Of a stretch of DNA of 64,000 nt, positions 52,741 through 61,691 are shown one piece after another. Both the position numbers and the translations under genes were made by a program. Where the stretch lies: assembly GCF_003014695.1 (NCBI RefSeq), contig NZ_PYAS01000006.1:1-64000 (forward strand), given 5' to 3'. A model generated the notes under the pieces. It made no database searches. It saw only the letters and a list, made by a program, of their open reading frames with translations, and had not been told where the DNA came from. Numbering within the stretch: the stretch's first letter is position 1; every line of letters starts with the position of its first letter. The DNA is from Dyadobacter jiangsuensis. GTDB taxonomy: Bacteria; Bacteroidota; Bacteroidia; Cytophagales; Spirosomataceae.

Positions 52741-53972
52741 TACTTCTCCTCCCAGACAGCCGCCAAACTGACAATCACCTCCACCGCCTTCTCCATGTCC
52801 TGTACCGATACCCATTCCAGTTTGGAGTGGAAGGCGTGTTCGCCGGCGAAGATATTGGGGCACGGGAGGCCCATGAACGATAGCCGCGAGCCGTCGGTAC
52901 CGCCGCGGATGCTGCGCTGGATCGGGGTAAGTCCCGCCCTTTTCATCGCTTCCAATGCATGCTGAATCACCTCGGGATGTTGGTCCAGCACCTCCTTCAT
53001 ATTCCGGTATTGCTCCTGGACCTTGAACTCGGCGGAAGAATTCGGATATCCTTGGAGGACATCTTCCATAATGCCTTTCAGGAATGCCTCCTTTTCGTGC
53101 AGTCCGGCGACAGTGAAATCACGGATAATGAAGCTCAGTACCGCTTTTTCCTGAATTCCTTCCATTTGAACCGGGTGGATGAACCCCTCTTTATCCTGAG
53201 TGGTTTCCGGTGAAAGTCTGTCTTTCGGCAACTTTGCCAGTATTTCGGCGGCTATTTTCAACGCATTTTCCAGCTTCCCAATCGCATAGCCCGGATGCGT
53301 GCTCACGCCGTGAATGGTAATTTTCACGCCGTCCGCGGAAAATGTTTCGTCTTCCAGCGTGCCAATCGCCTCACCATCGACAGTATAGCCAAAATCGGCG
53401 CCCAGCTTTTGCAAATCTACCTTTTCCGTCCCTCTTCCTACCTCCTCATCCGGCGTGAAAAGGATCTTGATATCGCCGTGCTTAATCTGCGGATTGGCCA
53501 ACAAATGCTCTGCCGCGGCCATAATTTCGGCCACACCGGCTTTATTGTCAGCTCCCAGCAATGTGGTACCACTCGCTGTAACGATGTCATTCCCAATCTG
53601 CTGATCCAGGTCATGTAGGTCCCCTACTCTCAAAACTTGCGAATGATCGTCCGGCAGGACAATATCCGATCCATCCCAATTCCGGTGAACGATCGGTTTC
53701 ACATGCTCGCCCGTAACATCCGGCGAAGTATCCACATGCGAGCAAAAGCAGATCACAGGAATGTCCATCCGTTCAGAATTGGAAGGGATCGTCGCATACA
53801 CGTACCCGTGCTCATCCACGTGCGCATCCGCGACGCCCAGTGCACGAAGCTCTTCGGCGAGCAGGTTGCTCAGGTTACGCTGTTTGGCGGTACTGGGGAA
53901 CGTCTCCGAATTAGGGTCCGACTGCGTGTCGATTTGCACGTAACGCAAAAATCGTTCGAGAACAGAGCTCAT
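52740..53972 (-). CDS. pepT: Tripeptide aminopeptidase (peptidase T)
   Basis: A 410-residue M20 metallopeptidase. Zinc ligand regions: CFCSHVDTSPDV (His79/Asp81 type), GADNKAGVAEIM, FTPDEEVGRGTEKVD and the HAFHSKLEW near the C terminus. It cleaves the N-terminal residue from tripeptides in the cytosol. The 3' end is at the edge of the 10-bp repeat array. Neighbours upstream are the MazG-like and MarC genes on the same strand. Confidence 0.95.
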   Translation of the reverse strand: MSSVLERFLRYVQIDTQSDPNSETFPSTAKQRNLSNLLAEELRALGVADAHVDEHGYVYATIPSNSERMDIPVICFCSHVDTSPDVTGEHVKPIVHRNWDGSDIVLPDDHSQVLRVGDLHDLDQQIGNDIVTASGTTLLGADNKAGVAEIMAAAEHLLANPQIKHGDIKILFTPDEEVGRGTEKVDLQKLGADFGYTVDGEAIGTLEDETFSADGVKITIHGVSTHPGYAIGKLENALKIAAEILAKLPKDRLSPETTQDKEGFIHPVQMEGIQEKAVLSFIIRDFTVAGLHEKEAFLKGIMEDVLQGYPNSSAEFKVQEQYRNMKEVLDQHPEVIQHALEAMKRAGLTPIQRSIRGGTDGSRLSFMGLPCPNIFAGEHAFHSKLEWVSVQDMEKAVEVIVSLAAVWEEK

Positions 53973-54002
53973 AATGAGTCGATTGTTTTTGGGGGAATAC
54001 GA

Positions 54003-54467
54003 TTAACCGATGATCGACGCCAGGTCGGCAGGAGAATAATTGATATTCTTTAAAGTCTTGTCGTCAGCCGTGCGGTACACGAGGTACTTGCCATTATCTT
54101 CTTTGTAATAGCATTCTGTACCTTTCGCCTGGTAATGCGCCACGGTCGCTTCCGCTTCTTCCACCGAGTTGCAGGCTTTCGACATATTCGATCGCTGCAC
54201 TTCATCGAACAATGTGCGGAACTTCTCACCCAGCCCGAATTCCAGCACCGCGCCCGACAATACATATTGCAGGTCGCAAAGTGCATCGGCTACTTCCACA
54301 ATGTCCTTTTCGAGAATCGCAACTTCCAGCTCCTTCAACTCCTCGGCCAGCAATGCTACGCGCAAGCGGCTTCTTTCTTCGGAGGGAATCGTCGGCGTTT
54401 CCAGGATCGGGTGTTTGAAAGTTCTGTGGAAATCCGCGACTTGATTAAGGCTATCCAGTTGTTGCAT
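54003..54467 (-). CDS. MazG-like nucleoside triphosphate pyrophosphohydrolase
   Basis: A 154-residue all-alpha NTP pyrophosphohydrolase-like protein. The acidic metal-binding helices are seen in LAEELKELEVAILEKD and VADALCDLQYVLSG, with E-x2-E and E-x2-D patterns. The family hydrolyses non-canonical NTPs or dUTP/phosphoribosyl-ATP. It lies 30 bp upstream of pepT on the same strand, so likely co-transcribed, but no metabolic link is evident. Confidence 0.8.
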   Translation of the reverse strand: MQQLDSLNQVADFHRTFKHPILETPTIPSEERSRLRVALLAEELKELEVAILEKDIVEVADALCDLQYVLSGAVLEFGLGEKFRTLFDEVQRSNMSKACNSVEEAEATVAHYQAKGTECYYKEDNGKYLVYRTADDKTLKNINYSPADLASIIG

Positions 54468-54523
54468 TGTTATATGGTTTTAAAAATTTGTCTTGACATA
54501 AAAAGCGACGACCAAGGCGCCAC

Positions 54524-55093
54524 TTACATCGAAAGGTTGGTTTTGAAAAGTTTAATAGAAATCGCTAATAGAATGATACCGAACACCTTACGAAGGATAT
54601 CCGTACCTCCCTGCCCGAGTTTCCTTTCCAGCCAGTTCGATGATTTTAATACGAGGTAAATAAAAAAGAGGTTCAGCACGATGCCGACCAGGATATTCTG
54701 AATTTGATAGGTCGAACGAAGCGACAGCAATGTGGTCATCGTGGCCGCGCCGGCGATCATCGGGAATGCGATCGGTACGATGGACGCCACGCCTACATCG
54801 ATATTGCCGTGTTTGAAAATATCGCGCCCCAGGATCATTTCGAGCCCGAGCAGGAACAGGATAATAGCCCCGGCAATAGCGAACGAAGCAATATCGACCC
54901 CGAAAAGGCTCAACAATCTTTCTCCCAGAAACAGGAATATCACCATAATCGCCCCGGCCACGATGGTCGTTTTCTCGGACTCGATCTTGCCTAACTTCCG
55001 CCTAAAATCGACGATAATCGGCAGTGAACCAAGCACATCGATCACCGAAAAGAGGATCAGCGTGACGGAAATGATTTCCTTAAAATTGAACAT
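54524..55093 (-). CDS. MarC-family integral membrane protein
   Basis: From ATG 55093 the protein has 189 residues with six expected membrane helices. Family motifs: FSVIDVLGSLPII near the N terminus and IVPIAFPMIAGAATMTT in the middle. MarC was once linked to multiple-antibiotic resistance, which later work did not support; its substrate is unknown. An upstream in-frame start at 55126 would add a polar extension and is less likely. Confidence 0.88.
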   Translation of the reverse strand: MFNFKEIISVTLILFSVIDVLGSLPIIVDFRRKLGKIESEKTTIVAGAIMVIFLFLGERLLSLFGVDIASFAIAGAIILFLLGLEMILGRDIFKHGNIDVGVASIVPIAFPMIAGAATMTTLLSLRSTYQIQNILVGIVLNLFFIYLVLKSSNWLERKLGQGGTDILRKVFGIILLAISIKLFKTNLSM

Positions 55094-55188
55094 GGGCTTA
55101 CACTTTGGGGCGGTTTGATCCCGCAAAGTTGCTCAAAACCGACTGCTTACACAACCTCAAAAACCGAGGATCGTGAAAATAGCGACAG

Positions 55189-55902
55189 CTAGGACGCGCT
55201 TCCCGGCAGGAAGTTCAGGAATGTATTGAACTGCTTTTTATACTTTTCCTCGTCGATTTTATAAAAGAAAGCCCCCTTTTTGGAATAGCCCTTCTGCTTT
55301 TCGTCCAGCTTGATCAACAAATTGGTTGACAACAATTTACGGCTAAAATTCCGCTTATCGAGCTCCGTCCCGAAAATCGCTTCGTAAAGTTTCTGTAACT
55401 GCGGGATCGTGAATTTCTCCGGCAACAATTCAAAACCGATCGGGTGTTGTGAGGCCTTGTAGCGCAAATGCTGGATCGCCATATCGACCATCACACCGTG
55501 GTCAAATAGCAATTTGGGCAACTCCTGCATGGAGAACCATTGCGCTTCGTAATTTTTAGAGATCTTGTGGTCGTAATCTTCCACATTGATCAAGGCAAAA
55601 TAGGCAACCGACACCGTGCGCTCCACCGGGTCGCGGTGGGGGCTTCCGAAAGTGTACAGTTGTTCGAGGTAAATGTCTGTCAGGTTGGTCAATTCGAAAA
55701 GAATGCGGGACGAGGCGCCTTCGAGGCTTTCGTCGGGCTGTACCCAACCGCCCATCAGCGACCAGGTGTGGTGCTCGTCCTCGATCCCCCTTTTGACGAG
55801 CAGCAGTTTCAGCTCCTCGCCGTCAAAACCAAAAATAATCGAATCCAATGCAACCAGACATTTGGTCTGGGCCTGGTATTGCTTTAAAATATCTAATCGC
55901 AC
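55189..55902 (-). CDS. Nudix-domain transcriptional regulator (NrtR-like)
   Basis: A 237-residue protein. The N-terminal Nudix-like domain (~15-150) has a degraded Nudix box: in GGWVQPDESLEGASSRILFELTNL the usual G-x5-E-x7-R-E-x-x-E-E-x-G-U is not fully kept, so hydrolysis may be lost. The C-terminal wHTH (~160-235) includes FTIPQLQKLYEAIFG. NrtR-type regulators sense ADP-ribose or related metabolites and control NAD or sugar genes. Target not visible here. Confidence 0.88.
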   Translation of the reverse strand: MRLDILKQYQAQTKCLVALDSIIFGFDGEELKLLLVKRGIEDEHHTWSLMGGWVQPDESLEGASSRILFELTNLTDIYLEQLYTFGSPHRDPVERTVSVAYFALINVEDYDHKISKNYEAQWFSMQELPKLLFDHGVMVDMAIQHLRYKASQHPIGFELLPEKFTIPQLQKLYEAIFGTELDKRNFSRKLLSTNLLIKLDEKQKGYSKKGAFFYKIDEEKYKKQFNTFLNFLPGSAS

Positions 55903-55976
55903 AATTTAGAAATCCGCGGGTGAGTAGATTTGTTTTTAGTTATAAATACAAGTAGGGGCATTTACTACTCATTCTG

Positions 55977-57035
55977 TCAATTAGGGGCCATTTTAACCAA
56001 AAAAGCCTTCAATATGCTAATTTCCTCGTCGCTGATCGCCGGGAAATTGGCAATGCGGAAACTGGTATCTTTCTCTTTACCATAGCCATTGCCTAATGTA
56101 ATCCCTTCCTTTTGTGCTGCACTTTTGAGCAATGCAATGCGCTCTTTCTCTGCACGGACGGCGATCACGGTATCCGATCGCACCGCAGTATTTTCCACCA
56201 CCAGTTCGTAACCGTTTTCCAGCAGGAACGCATACCAGTCGTGTGCGCGGCTACGCGTCTGCGCATCCACCTCTTCAATGCCCGACACCTGCTGCATCAC
56301 CTTTCCGAGCAGGTAAATGCCGAGAATATTCGGTGTAAAAGGGGTTTGAAATTTCAAAAAGTTGTCGCGAATGAACAGCAGGCTATTATAATGCTTCCGC
56401 TCGCCCACTTGTATGGCGCGTTCGATGGCTTTGGGCGAAACGATCATTACCGCGAGGCCCGCCGGTAAGCCGAAACATTTCTGCACCGAAGCGTACCAGA
56501 TATCGGCATTCTCCCAGGGCAGAATCACGCCCGCCATCGCCGATGTGGCGTCCACGGCAATGAGGTTATCCACCTTTTTGCGGATATCGAGCAGGAAGCC
56601 TTCGGGAACTTTGGTACCGTTTGAAGTCTCATTGTAGGTTACGCAAATCAGTTCGTTGCGCGAGAAAACAGCGGAACGGTCCATGAGCAGCGTTTCGTTC
56701 AGCCCGAAGGCCGCGTCGCTGGCACGATGCGAAATGCGGTGTGTATATTCCATCCATTTCTCGCCGAAAGCACCATTGTAAATATGCAGGCTGGAATCGA
56801 TCAACAGTGACTGGGCTATAATTTCCCAGCATTCCGTCGCCGACGACACGAAATAAACCTCATAACCGGCCGGAACATCGAGCTTGTCTTTCAAATCGGA
56901 GATCGTCTGTTCCAGCAAATGCATGAACCCGGAGCTGCGGTGATTGGCGCTGATCAGCCCGCTGGCAAATGCTTCGGAAATATATTGTTCGACCTGAGGA
57001 TAAACCTTGCTAGGCCCTGGGTAAAACGTGATCAT
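55977..57035 (-). CDS. Class V aminotransferase, SerC-like
   Basis: A 352-residue PLP enzyme. It starts ITFYPGPSKVYP, the typical start of phosphoserine/alanine-glyoxylate aminotransferases. The Schiff-base Lys is Lys186 (SVQKCFGLPAG) with VDATSAMAG before it. The phosphoserine aminotransferase role in serine and pyridoxal synthesis is likely but the length and details do not exclude other class V substrates. It lies after a terminator that follows dapA. Confidence 0.85.
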   Translation of the reverse strand: MITFYPGPSKVYPQVEQYISEAFASGLISANHRSSGFMHLLEQTISDLKDKLDVPAGYEVYFVSSATECWEIIAQSLLIDSSLHIYNGAFGEKWMEYTHRISHRASDAAFGLNETLLMDRSAVFSRNELICVTYNETSNGTKVPEGFLLDIRKKVDNLIAVDATSAMAGVILPWENADIWYASVQKCFGLPAGLAVMIVSPKAIERAIQVGERKHYNSLLFIRDNFLKFQTPFTPNILGIYLLGKVMQQVSGIEEVDAQTRSRAHDWYAFLLENGYELVVENTAVRSDTVIAVRAEKERIALLKSAAQKEGITLGNGYGKEKDTSFRIANFPAISDEEISILKAFLVKMAPN

Positions 57036-57055
57036 AGCATTTCGTTTTTGATTTA

Positions 57056-57100
57056 AAACAAAACATCACAGGCCGGAATTAAATCCCCAAACCTGTGATG
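57056..57100 (-). terminator. Intrinsic terminator after dapA and its repeat array
   Basis: 9-bp perfect stem CATCACAGG (57064-57072) / CCTGTGATG (57092-57100) with a 19-nt loop, followed on the minus strand by TTTTGTTTT. It lies ~115 bp past the dapA stop, so the TGAC array lies in the dapA 3' untranslated region. Confidence 0.75.
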
Positions 57101-57156
57101 CCTGAAATATAAACTTAGAAGTCGGAAGCCAAAGTCAACACCAAACTATCACTGAT

Positions 57157-57215
57157 GACAAATCTGACTACACTTGACAAAACCTGACTACACTTGACAA
57201 AACCTGACCGCACTA
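57157..57215. repeat. 10-bp periodic TGAC array downstream of dapA
   Basis: GAC occurs at 57166, 57176, 57186, 57196 and 57206, exactly 10 bp apart, plus one at 57157. Units alternate TGACTACACT and TGACAAAACC, so there is a 20-bp super-repeat. It is the same family as the array after pepT and ends 6 bp from the dapA stop codon. Confidence 0.8.
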
Positions 57216-58106
57216 TCACATAAACCCTTCCCGTACCATCGCCTTTTCCAGCTTCTCGCCCAGATCTTTCGAGGCTTTCAGCAATGGCAAACGTACATCC
57301 GAGCTGCAAATACCTTTAATTTCAAGGCATTTCTTGATACCAACCGGGTTCGACTCAATGTAAAGCAAAGTATCGAATTCCAGGAACGCAAGTTGCAACT
57401 GGGCAGCGTCTTTGAAACGGCCTTCCAATGCAGCCCAGGTAAGGTCGCGGAATTCTTTCGGGAAAGCATTGGCGATCACGGAAATGACACCGTGCCAGCC
57501 CACGCTTACCATGGTAGTGACCAGGTTATCATCGCCCGAAAGCAGCAAAAAGTCTTCCGGCGCACGTGAGGCAAGCTCCATACTTTGTTCGATGCTTCCG
57601 CCAGCGTCTTTAATACCGATGATATTGGGATGCGCCGCCAGTTTCACGATCGTATCCGCTTTCATGTTGATAACGGTACGTCCGGGAACATTATAGAGCA
57701 ATACCGGCACCGGCGAAGCGTCCGCAATGGCCGTAAAATGCGCGATAATACCTTCCTGGGTTGGTTTGTTATAGTAAGGACAAACCGAAAGAATCGCATC
57801 CACGCCCGTGAAGTCGGTTTCTTTAATCGTATTCAGTACCTCCTGGGTATTGTTGCTTCCGATACCGTAAACGATCGGCAGCTTCTTGTAGTTGTTCTTT
57901 ATTGTAAATGCCAGGATATCACGCTTTTCCTTGGAAGTAACTGTCGGCGACTCGCCAGTTGTTCCTTGTACTACGAGGTAGTCCGTACCACCTTCCGTCA
58001 CCAGGTCGATCAGTCTTTTCAGACCCGGATAATCAATCTCATTCTGTTCATCAAAAGGTGTGATCAGCGCGGCCCCTACCCCTTTGAAACGTTGGTCCAA
58101 TGGCAT
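57216..58106 (-). CDS. dapA: 4-hydroxy-tetrahydrodipicolinate synthase
   Basis: A 296-residue TIM-barrel aldolase of lysine/diaminopimelate synthesis. Schiff-base Lys166 (GIKDAGGS), Tyr138 (LLYNVPGRT) and the Thr49-Thr50 pair (QGTTGESP) are all visible. It condenses pyruvate with aspartate semialdehyde. It is a single gene with a long 3' untranslated region containing the 10-bp repeat array and a terminator. Its ATG lies 66 bp below the ligA stop on the same strand. Confidence 0.97.
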   Translation of the reverse strand: MPLDQRFKGVGAALITPFDEQNEIDYPGLKRLIDLVTEGGTDYLVVQGTTGESPTVTSKEKRDILAFTIKNNYKKLPIVYGIGSNNTQEVLNTIKETDFTGVDAILSVCPYYNKPTQEGIIAHFTAIADASPVPVLLYNVPGRTVINMKADTIVKLAAHPNIIGIKDAGGSIEQSMELASRAPEDFLLLSGDDNLVTTMVSVGWHGVISVIANAFPKEFRDLTWAALEGRFKDAAQLQLAFLEFDTLLYIESNPVGIKKCLEIKGICSSDVRLPLLKASKDLGEKLEKAMVREGFM

Positions 58107-58171
58107 TATTTACTTATATAATTGTTAGATTTTAAAACACAAAGTTAGCCTTCCGGGGCTATTTTCTTTAC

Positions 58172-60259
58172 TTAATTTCCAATCATTGCTAAAAATTCTT
58201 CCTCGGAGATAATCGTAACGCCCAGTTTCCGTGCTTTTTCGAGCTTGGAAGGCCCCATATTTGCTCCTGCGAGCAGGTAATTGAGCTTTCCAGACACCCC
58301 GCTGAGTACCTTTCCACCATTCGCTTCGATCTTCTCTTTCAACTCGTCGCGTTCGAAATTTTCAAAAACACCGGAGATCACAAACGTCTTACCATCCAGC
58401 AGGTCGCTTTCAATCTCTACGGGCTTTTCATCGCTTTCCATTTGCAAACCGGCTTGCTCCAATCGCTGAATTAACAACTGGTTTTCCGGAACGGAGAAAA
58501 ACGATTCGATACTCAATGCAATGCGCCCGCCGATTTCGGGCACCGCTGTGAGTTGTTCGTAACTCGCAGCCCGCAATGCCTGCATGGATTTGAAATAGGC
58601 GGCCAGTTTCTCTGCAACGGTTTGCCCCACGAAGCGAATGCCTAACCCGAAAAGGACATTCTTAAATGGCACGGTTCTCGACAAATCGATGCCTTTCAGG
58701 ATATTATCAACTGTTTTCTCCCGGAAACTGATCTTTTTCACCTTTCCGGTTTCTTCGTTGAGCAGGTTCTTTTCCAGGCCCAGCAATTTATCGTAATTGA
58801 GATCGTACAAGTCCGCGGGCGTACGCACGAGATCGAGGTCAAAAAGCAGCTCGATCTTGCCTTCTCCCAGACTTTCGATATTCATCGCTTTGCGGTGAAT
58901 GAAGTGCTCGATACGACCTTTCAGCTGCGGCGGGCAATGGCTATCGTTCGGACAGAAGAATGCAACTTCGCCCTCATTACGCTGCAATTCGGAATTGCAC
59001 TCGGGGCAATGGGTAGGGAAAATAATTTCTTCGGTTTCGTATTTTTCGCGCTGCGAAACATCCACACCGGTTATTTTCGGGATAATCTCCCCGCTTTTTT
59101 CCACAAAAACCGTGTCGCCAATCCGGATACCGAGCCTTTCCAGTTCGTTCGCATTATGTAGCGTCGCCCGCTTCACGCGCGTTCCCGATAAATGCACGCC
59201 CTTAACCTGGTTGTAGGGCAATGCGCGTTCCGACAAGTCACAGAGATTGGCAACGGGCGTCACGGCACCGGTGCGGCCGACCTGATAGGTCACCATCCGC
59301 AGCACCGCCGGTTTGTTTTCTGCCTTATACTTATAGGAAATCGCCCAGCGTGGGCTTTTGGCCGTAAAACCGAGCTCCCTTTGCTGCTCAAAAGAATTGA
59401 TCTTGATCACGATCCCGTCGGTAGCCAGTGGCAGATGTGCCCGCTTTTCCTCCCATTCGTGAATGTATTCAATCACTTCATCGATATTGGAAACCTTCTT
59501 CCAGCCCGGCGACACGTTGAAACCCCATGATTTCAAAGCCAGTAAGCTTTCTTCATGACTTTTGAAAAACTCATCGTCCGAGAGGAATGAATAAATGTAG
59601 CTATCGAGCCCCCGCCTCGCTGCTTCGCCCGAATCCTGCAATTTGAAAGAACCGGAAGCCGCATTGCGTGGGTTAGCATATTGGTTCTCGCCCAAAGTTT
59701 CCATCTCCTCATTGAGTTTTTGAAAAGAAGATATGGGCATAAACCCTTCACCACGGATCTCGAAAACAGGTGGAATGCCTTCGGCCTTCACGCGCAAAGG
59801 CAGTGAGCGAATCGTTTTAACATTGTTGGTGATCTCGTCTCCGCGCGTACCATCGCCACGCGTCACGCCGCGTACGAGAACGCCGTTTTCGTAGGTAAAA
59901 CTGAGCGATATCCCGTCGAATTTCAACTCGCAGATGTATTCGTAAGCCTCGCCGTCGAGCCCGCGGCGCACACGATCGTCGAAACTCCGAAGTTCTTCTT
60001 CGTTATAGGTATTATCCAGCGACAGCATCGGGTACCGGTGGTACACTGCATTGAACGACTTGGTAACTGTCCCGCCAACCCGCTGCGTGGGCGAATCCTC
60101 TTGCCTCAACTCGGGATATTCATTTTCCAGCGCTTGCAGTTCTTTGAGCAACTGGTCAAAGTCATAATCCGATATTTCCGACACGCTGTCCTGATAATAG
60201 CGGTCATTGTAATAATGTAGCTTTTCGGAGAGCTCCTGGATTCGTTGTTGGGGATTCAT
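58172..60259 (-). CDS. ligA: NAD-dependent DNA ligase
   Basis: From ATG 60259 the protein has 695 residues (an ATG at 60268 adds three). The adenylated Lys is in the ELKFDG motif (about Lys113). The OB fold, the zinc-finger Cys (CPECNSEL...CPNDSHCPP), the HhH region and the C-terminal BRCT domain (~620-695) follow. All essential motifs are present and the length is normal. It seals nicks in replication and repair using NAD+. Confidence 0.97.
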   Translation of the reverse strand: MNPQQRIQELSEKLHYYNDRYYQDSVSEISDYDFDQLLKELQALENEYPELRQEDSPTQRVGGTVTKSFNAVYHRYPMLSLDNTYNEEELRSFDDRVRRGLDGEAYEYICELKFDGISLSFTYENGVLVRGVTRGDGTRGDEITNNVKTIRSLPLRVKAEGIPPVFEIRGEGFMPISSFQKLNEEMETLGENQYANPRNAASGSFKLQDSGEAARRGLDSYIYSFLSDDEFFKSHEESLLALKSWGFNVSPGWKKVSNIDEVIEYIHEWEEKRAHLPLATDGIVIKINSFEQQRELGFTAKSPRWAISYKYKAENKPAVLRMVTYQVGRTGAVTPVANLCDLSERALPYNQVKGVHLSGTRVKRATLHNANELERLGIRIGDTVFVEKSGEIIPKITGVDVSQREKYETEEIIFPTHCPECNSELQRNEGEVAFFCPNDSHCPPQLKGRIEHFIHRKAMNIESLGEGKIELLFDLDLVRTPADLYDLNYDKLLGLEKNLLNEETGKVKKISFREKTVDNILKGIDLSRTVPFKNVLFGLGIRFVGQTVAEKLAAYFKSMQALRAASYEQLTAVPEIGGRIALSIESFFSVPENQLLIQRLEQAGLQMESDEKPVEIESDLLDGKTFVISGVFENFERDELKEKIEANGGKVLSGVSGKLNYLLAGANMGPSKLEKARKLGVTIISEEEFLAMIGN

Positions 60260-60438
60260 AATGGTCACGGCGGCTTGATGATTCGGCCCAAATTTAAGAT
60301 TTAATTCAAATTTTGAGCATTGGATAATTGAGGTGTTACCAAATGCGAATCACGACGTATCAATGGGACATTCACCTATCGTTCACACGCTCAGTATGTC
60401 ACACATTTTTTGTATTTTCGTTCAAAACGGCCAAGCAT

Positions 60439-60963
60439 ATGAAAACCCTGGAACCGACCATTTACTACAATCCGGACCTGACGCAGATTATAAACGGGGA
60501 GGAAGTCATGTCGCCTAGCCCGAAAATGCCCCACCAATCGGCTTCGGGAGAACTTGTCTTTCTCCTGACAAGCCATGTAAAAACACACTGTCTCGGCCGT
60601 ATTTTTACCGCTCCATTCGATGTAATTCTGGAACAGGATTACAATCACCTGCAACCTGACATTTTTTTTGTATCCAATGCGAACCGGGATATCATGCAGG
60701 ACTGGATTCGCGGCGTGCCTGATCTGGTCGTCGAAATCGTGTCGCCCGGCTCAAAGAAAATGGATATGGTGATTAAAAAAGACATTTACGAACGTTACGG
60801 CGTTCCCGAATGCTGGATCGTGTTTCCGGAGAAGATATGCATTGAAGTCTACACGCTGGTTGACGGCCATTATATGTTATCGGGCTCGTTTTCCGGCCAT
60901 GACACGGTCAGGTCGCAGGTGCTCGATACACTCTCATTTCCGGTGAATGTGATTGTACAATAA
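60439..60963 (+). CDS. Uma2-family (DUF820) putative endonuclease
   Basis: From ATG 60439 the protein has 174 residues, starting MKTLEPTIYYNPDL. The acidic residues are in LQPDIFFVS and the E-x-K-like PDLVVEIVSPGSKKMD. It has the restriction-endonuclease-like fold of Uma2 and is clearly related to the 193-residue Uma2 protein at 47128-47709, though far from identical. An earlier start at 60328 adds an unlikely hydrophobic extension. Function unknown. Confidence 0.87.
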   Translation: MKTLEPTIYYNPDLTQIINGEEVMSPSPKMPHQSASGELVFLLTSHVKTHCLGRIFTAPFDVILEQDYNHLQPDIFFVSNANRDIMQDWIRGVPDLVVEIVSPGSKKMDMVIKKDIYERYGVPECWIVFPEKICIEVYTLVDGHYMLSGSFSGHDTVRSQVLDTLSFPVNVIVQ

Positions 60964-61024
60964 CCCGCATTGCCCATAAATTCACTAATTTCGGCCTCAT
61001 TAATCATTACTAGCTTCTGATTTC

Positions 61025-61672
61025 ATGGCTGAAATTGCCCCTTCCATACTGGCCGCGGATTTTGCAAACCTGCAACGCGACGTCGAAATGATCAACAGCA
61101 GTTCCGCAGGTTATATTCACGTTGATATCATGGACGGCATGTTCGTCCCCAACATTTCATTCGGGCTTCCCGTGTGCGAAGCCATTCACCGGCATGCCCA
61201 AAAGCCGCTGGATGTGCATTTGATGATCGAACAACCCGACCGCTATCTCGAAGCCTTCCGTAATGCAGGTGCATCCGGGCTTACTGTGCATTATGAGGCG
61301 TGCCCGCATCTGCACCGCACAATCCAGCATATTAAGGAGCTTGGCGCCGAACCAGGCGTGGCGCTCAACCCCCATACACCGGTGGAAGTTCTGAGCGAGA
61401 TTATGGGCGATGTTTCGCTGATCCTGATTATGTCGGTGAACCCCGGGTTTGGAGGCCAGAAATTCATTGAAAACACCTACCGAAAAATTGCGACGCTGGA
61501 TGGCTACCGCAAAAAGTTCGGCTATAATTTCAAGATAGAAGTCGATGGCGGCGTTAACCTCAACAATGCACCCCGGCTTGTGCGCGAAGGCGTGGATATC
61601 CTCGTAGCAGGCAGCTTCGTTTTCACCTCGCCCGACCCTGTCCAAACGATCGCCGAGCTGGGAAATAGCTAG
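61025..61672 (+). CDS. rpe: Ribulose-phosphate 3-epimerase
   Basis: A 215-residue TIM barrel of the pentose-phosphate pathway. Hallmarks are APSILAADFANL, VDIMDGMFVPNISFG, MSVNPGFGGQKF and VDGGVNLNNA. It interconverts ribulose-5-phosphate and xylulose-5-phosphate, using a metal held by His and Asp in those blocks. The start (61025) is preceded by a modest AT-rich region. The next gene starts 19 bp later on the same strand. Confidence 0.97.
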   Translation: MAEIAPSILAADFANLQRDVEMINSSSAGYIHVDIMDGMFVPNISFGLPVCEAIHRHAQKPLDVHLMIEQPDRYLEAFRNAGASGLTVHYEACPHLHRTIQHIKELGAEPGVALNPHTPVEVLSEIMGDVSLILIMSVNPGFGGQKFIENTYRKIATLDGYRKKFGYNFKIEVDGGVNLNNAPRLVREGVDILVAGSFVFTSPDPVQTIAELGNS

Positions 61673-61691
61673 CATTCATTGAGCTGACACC

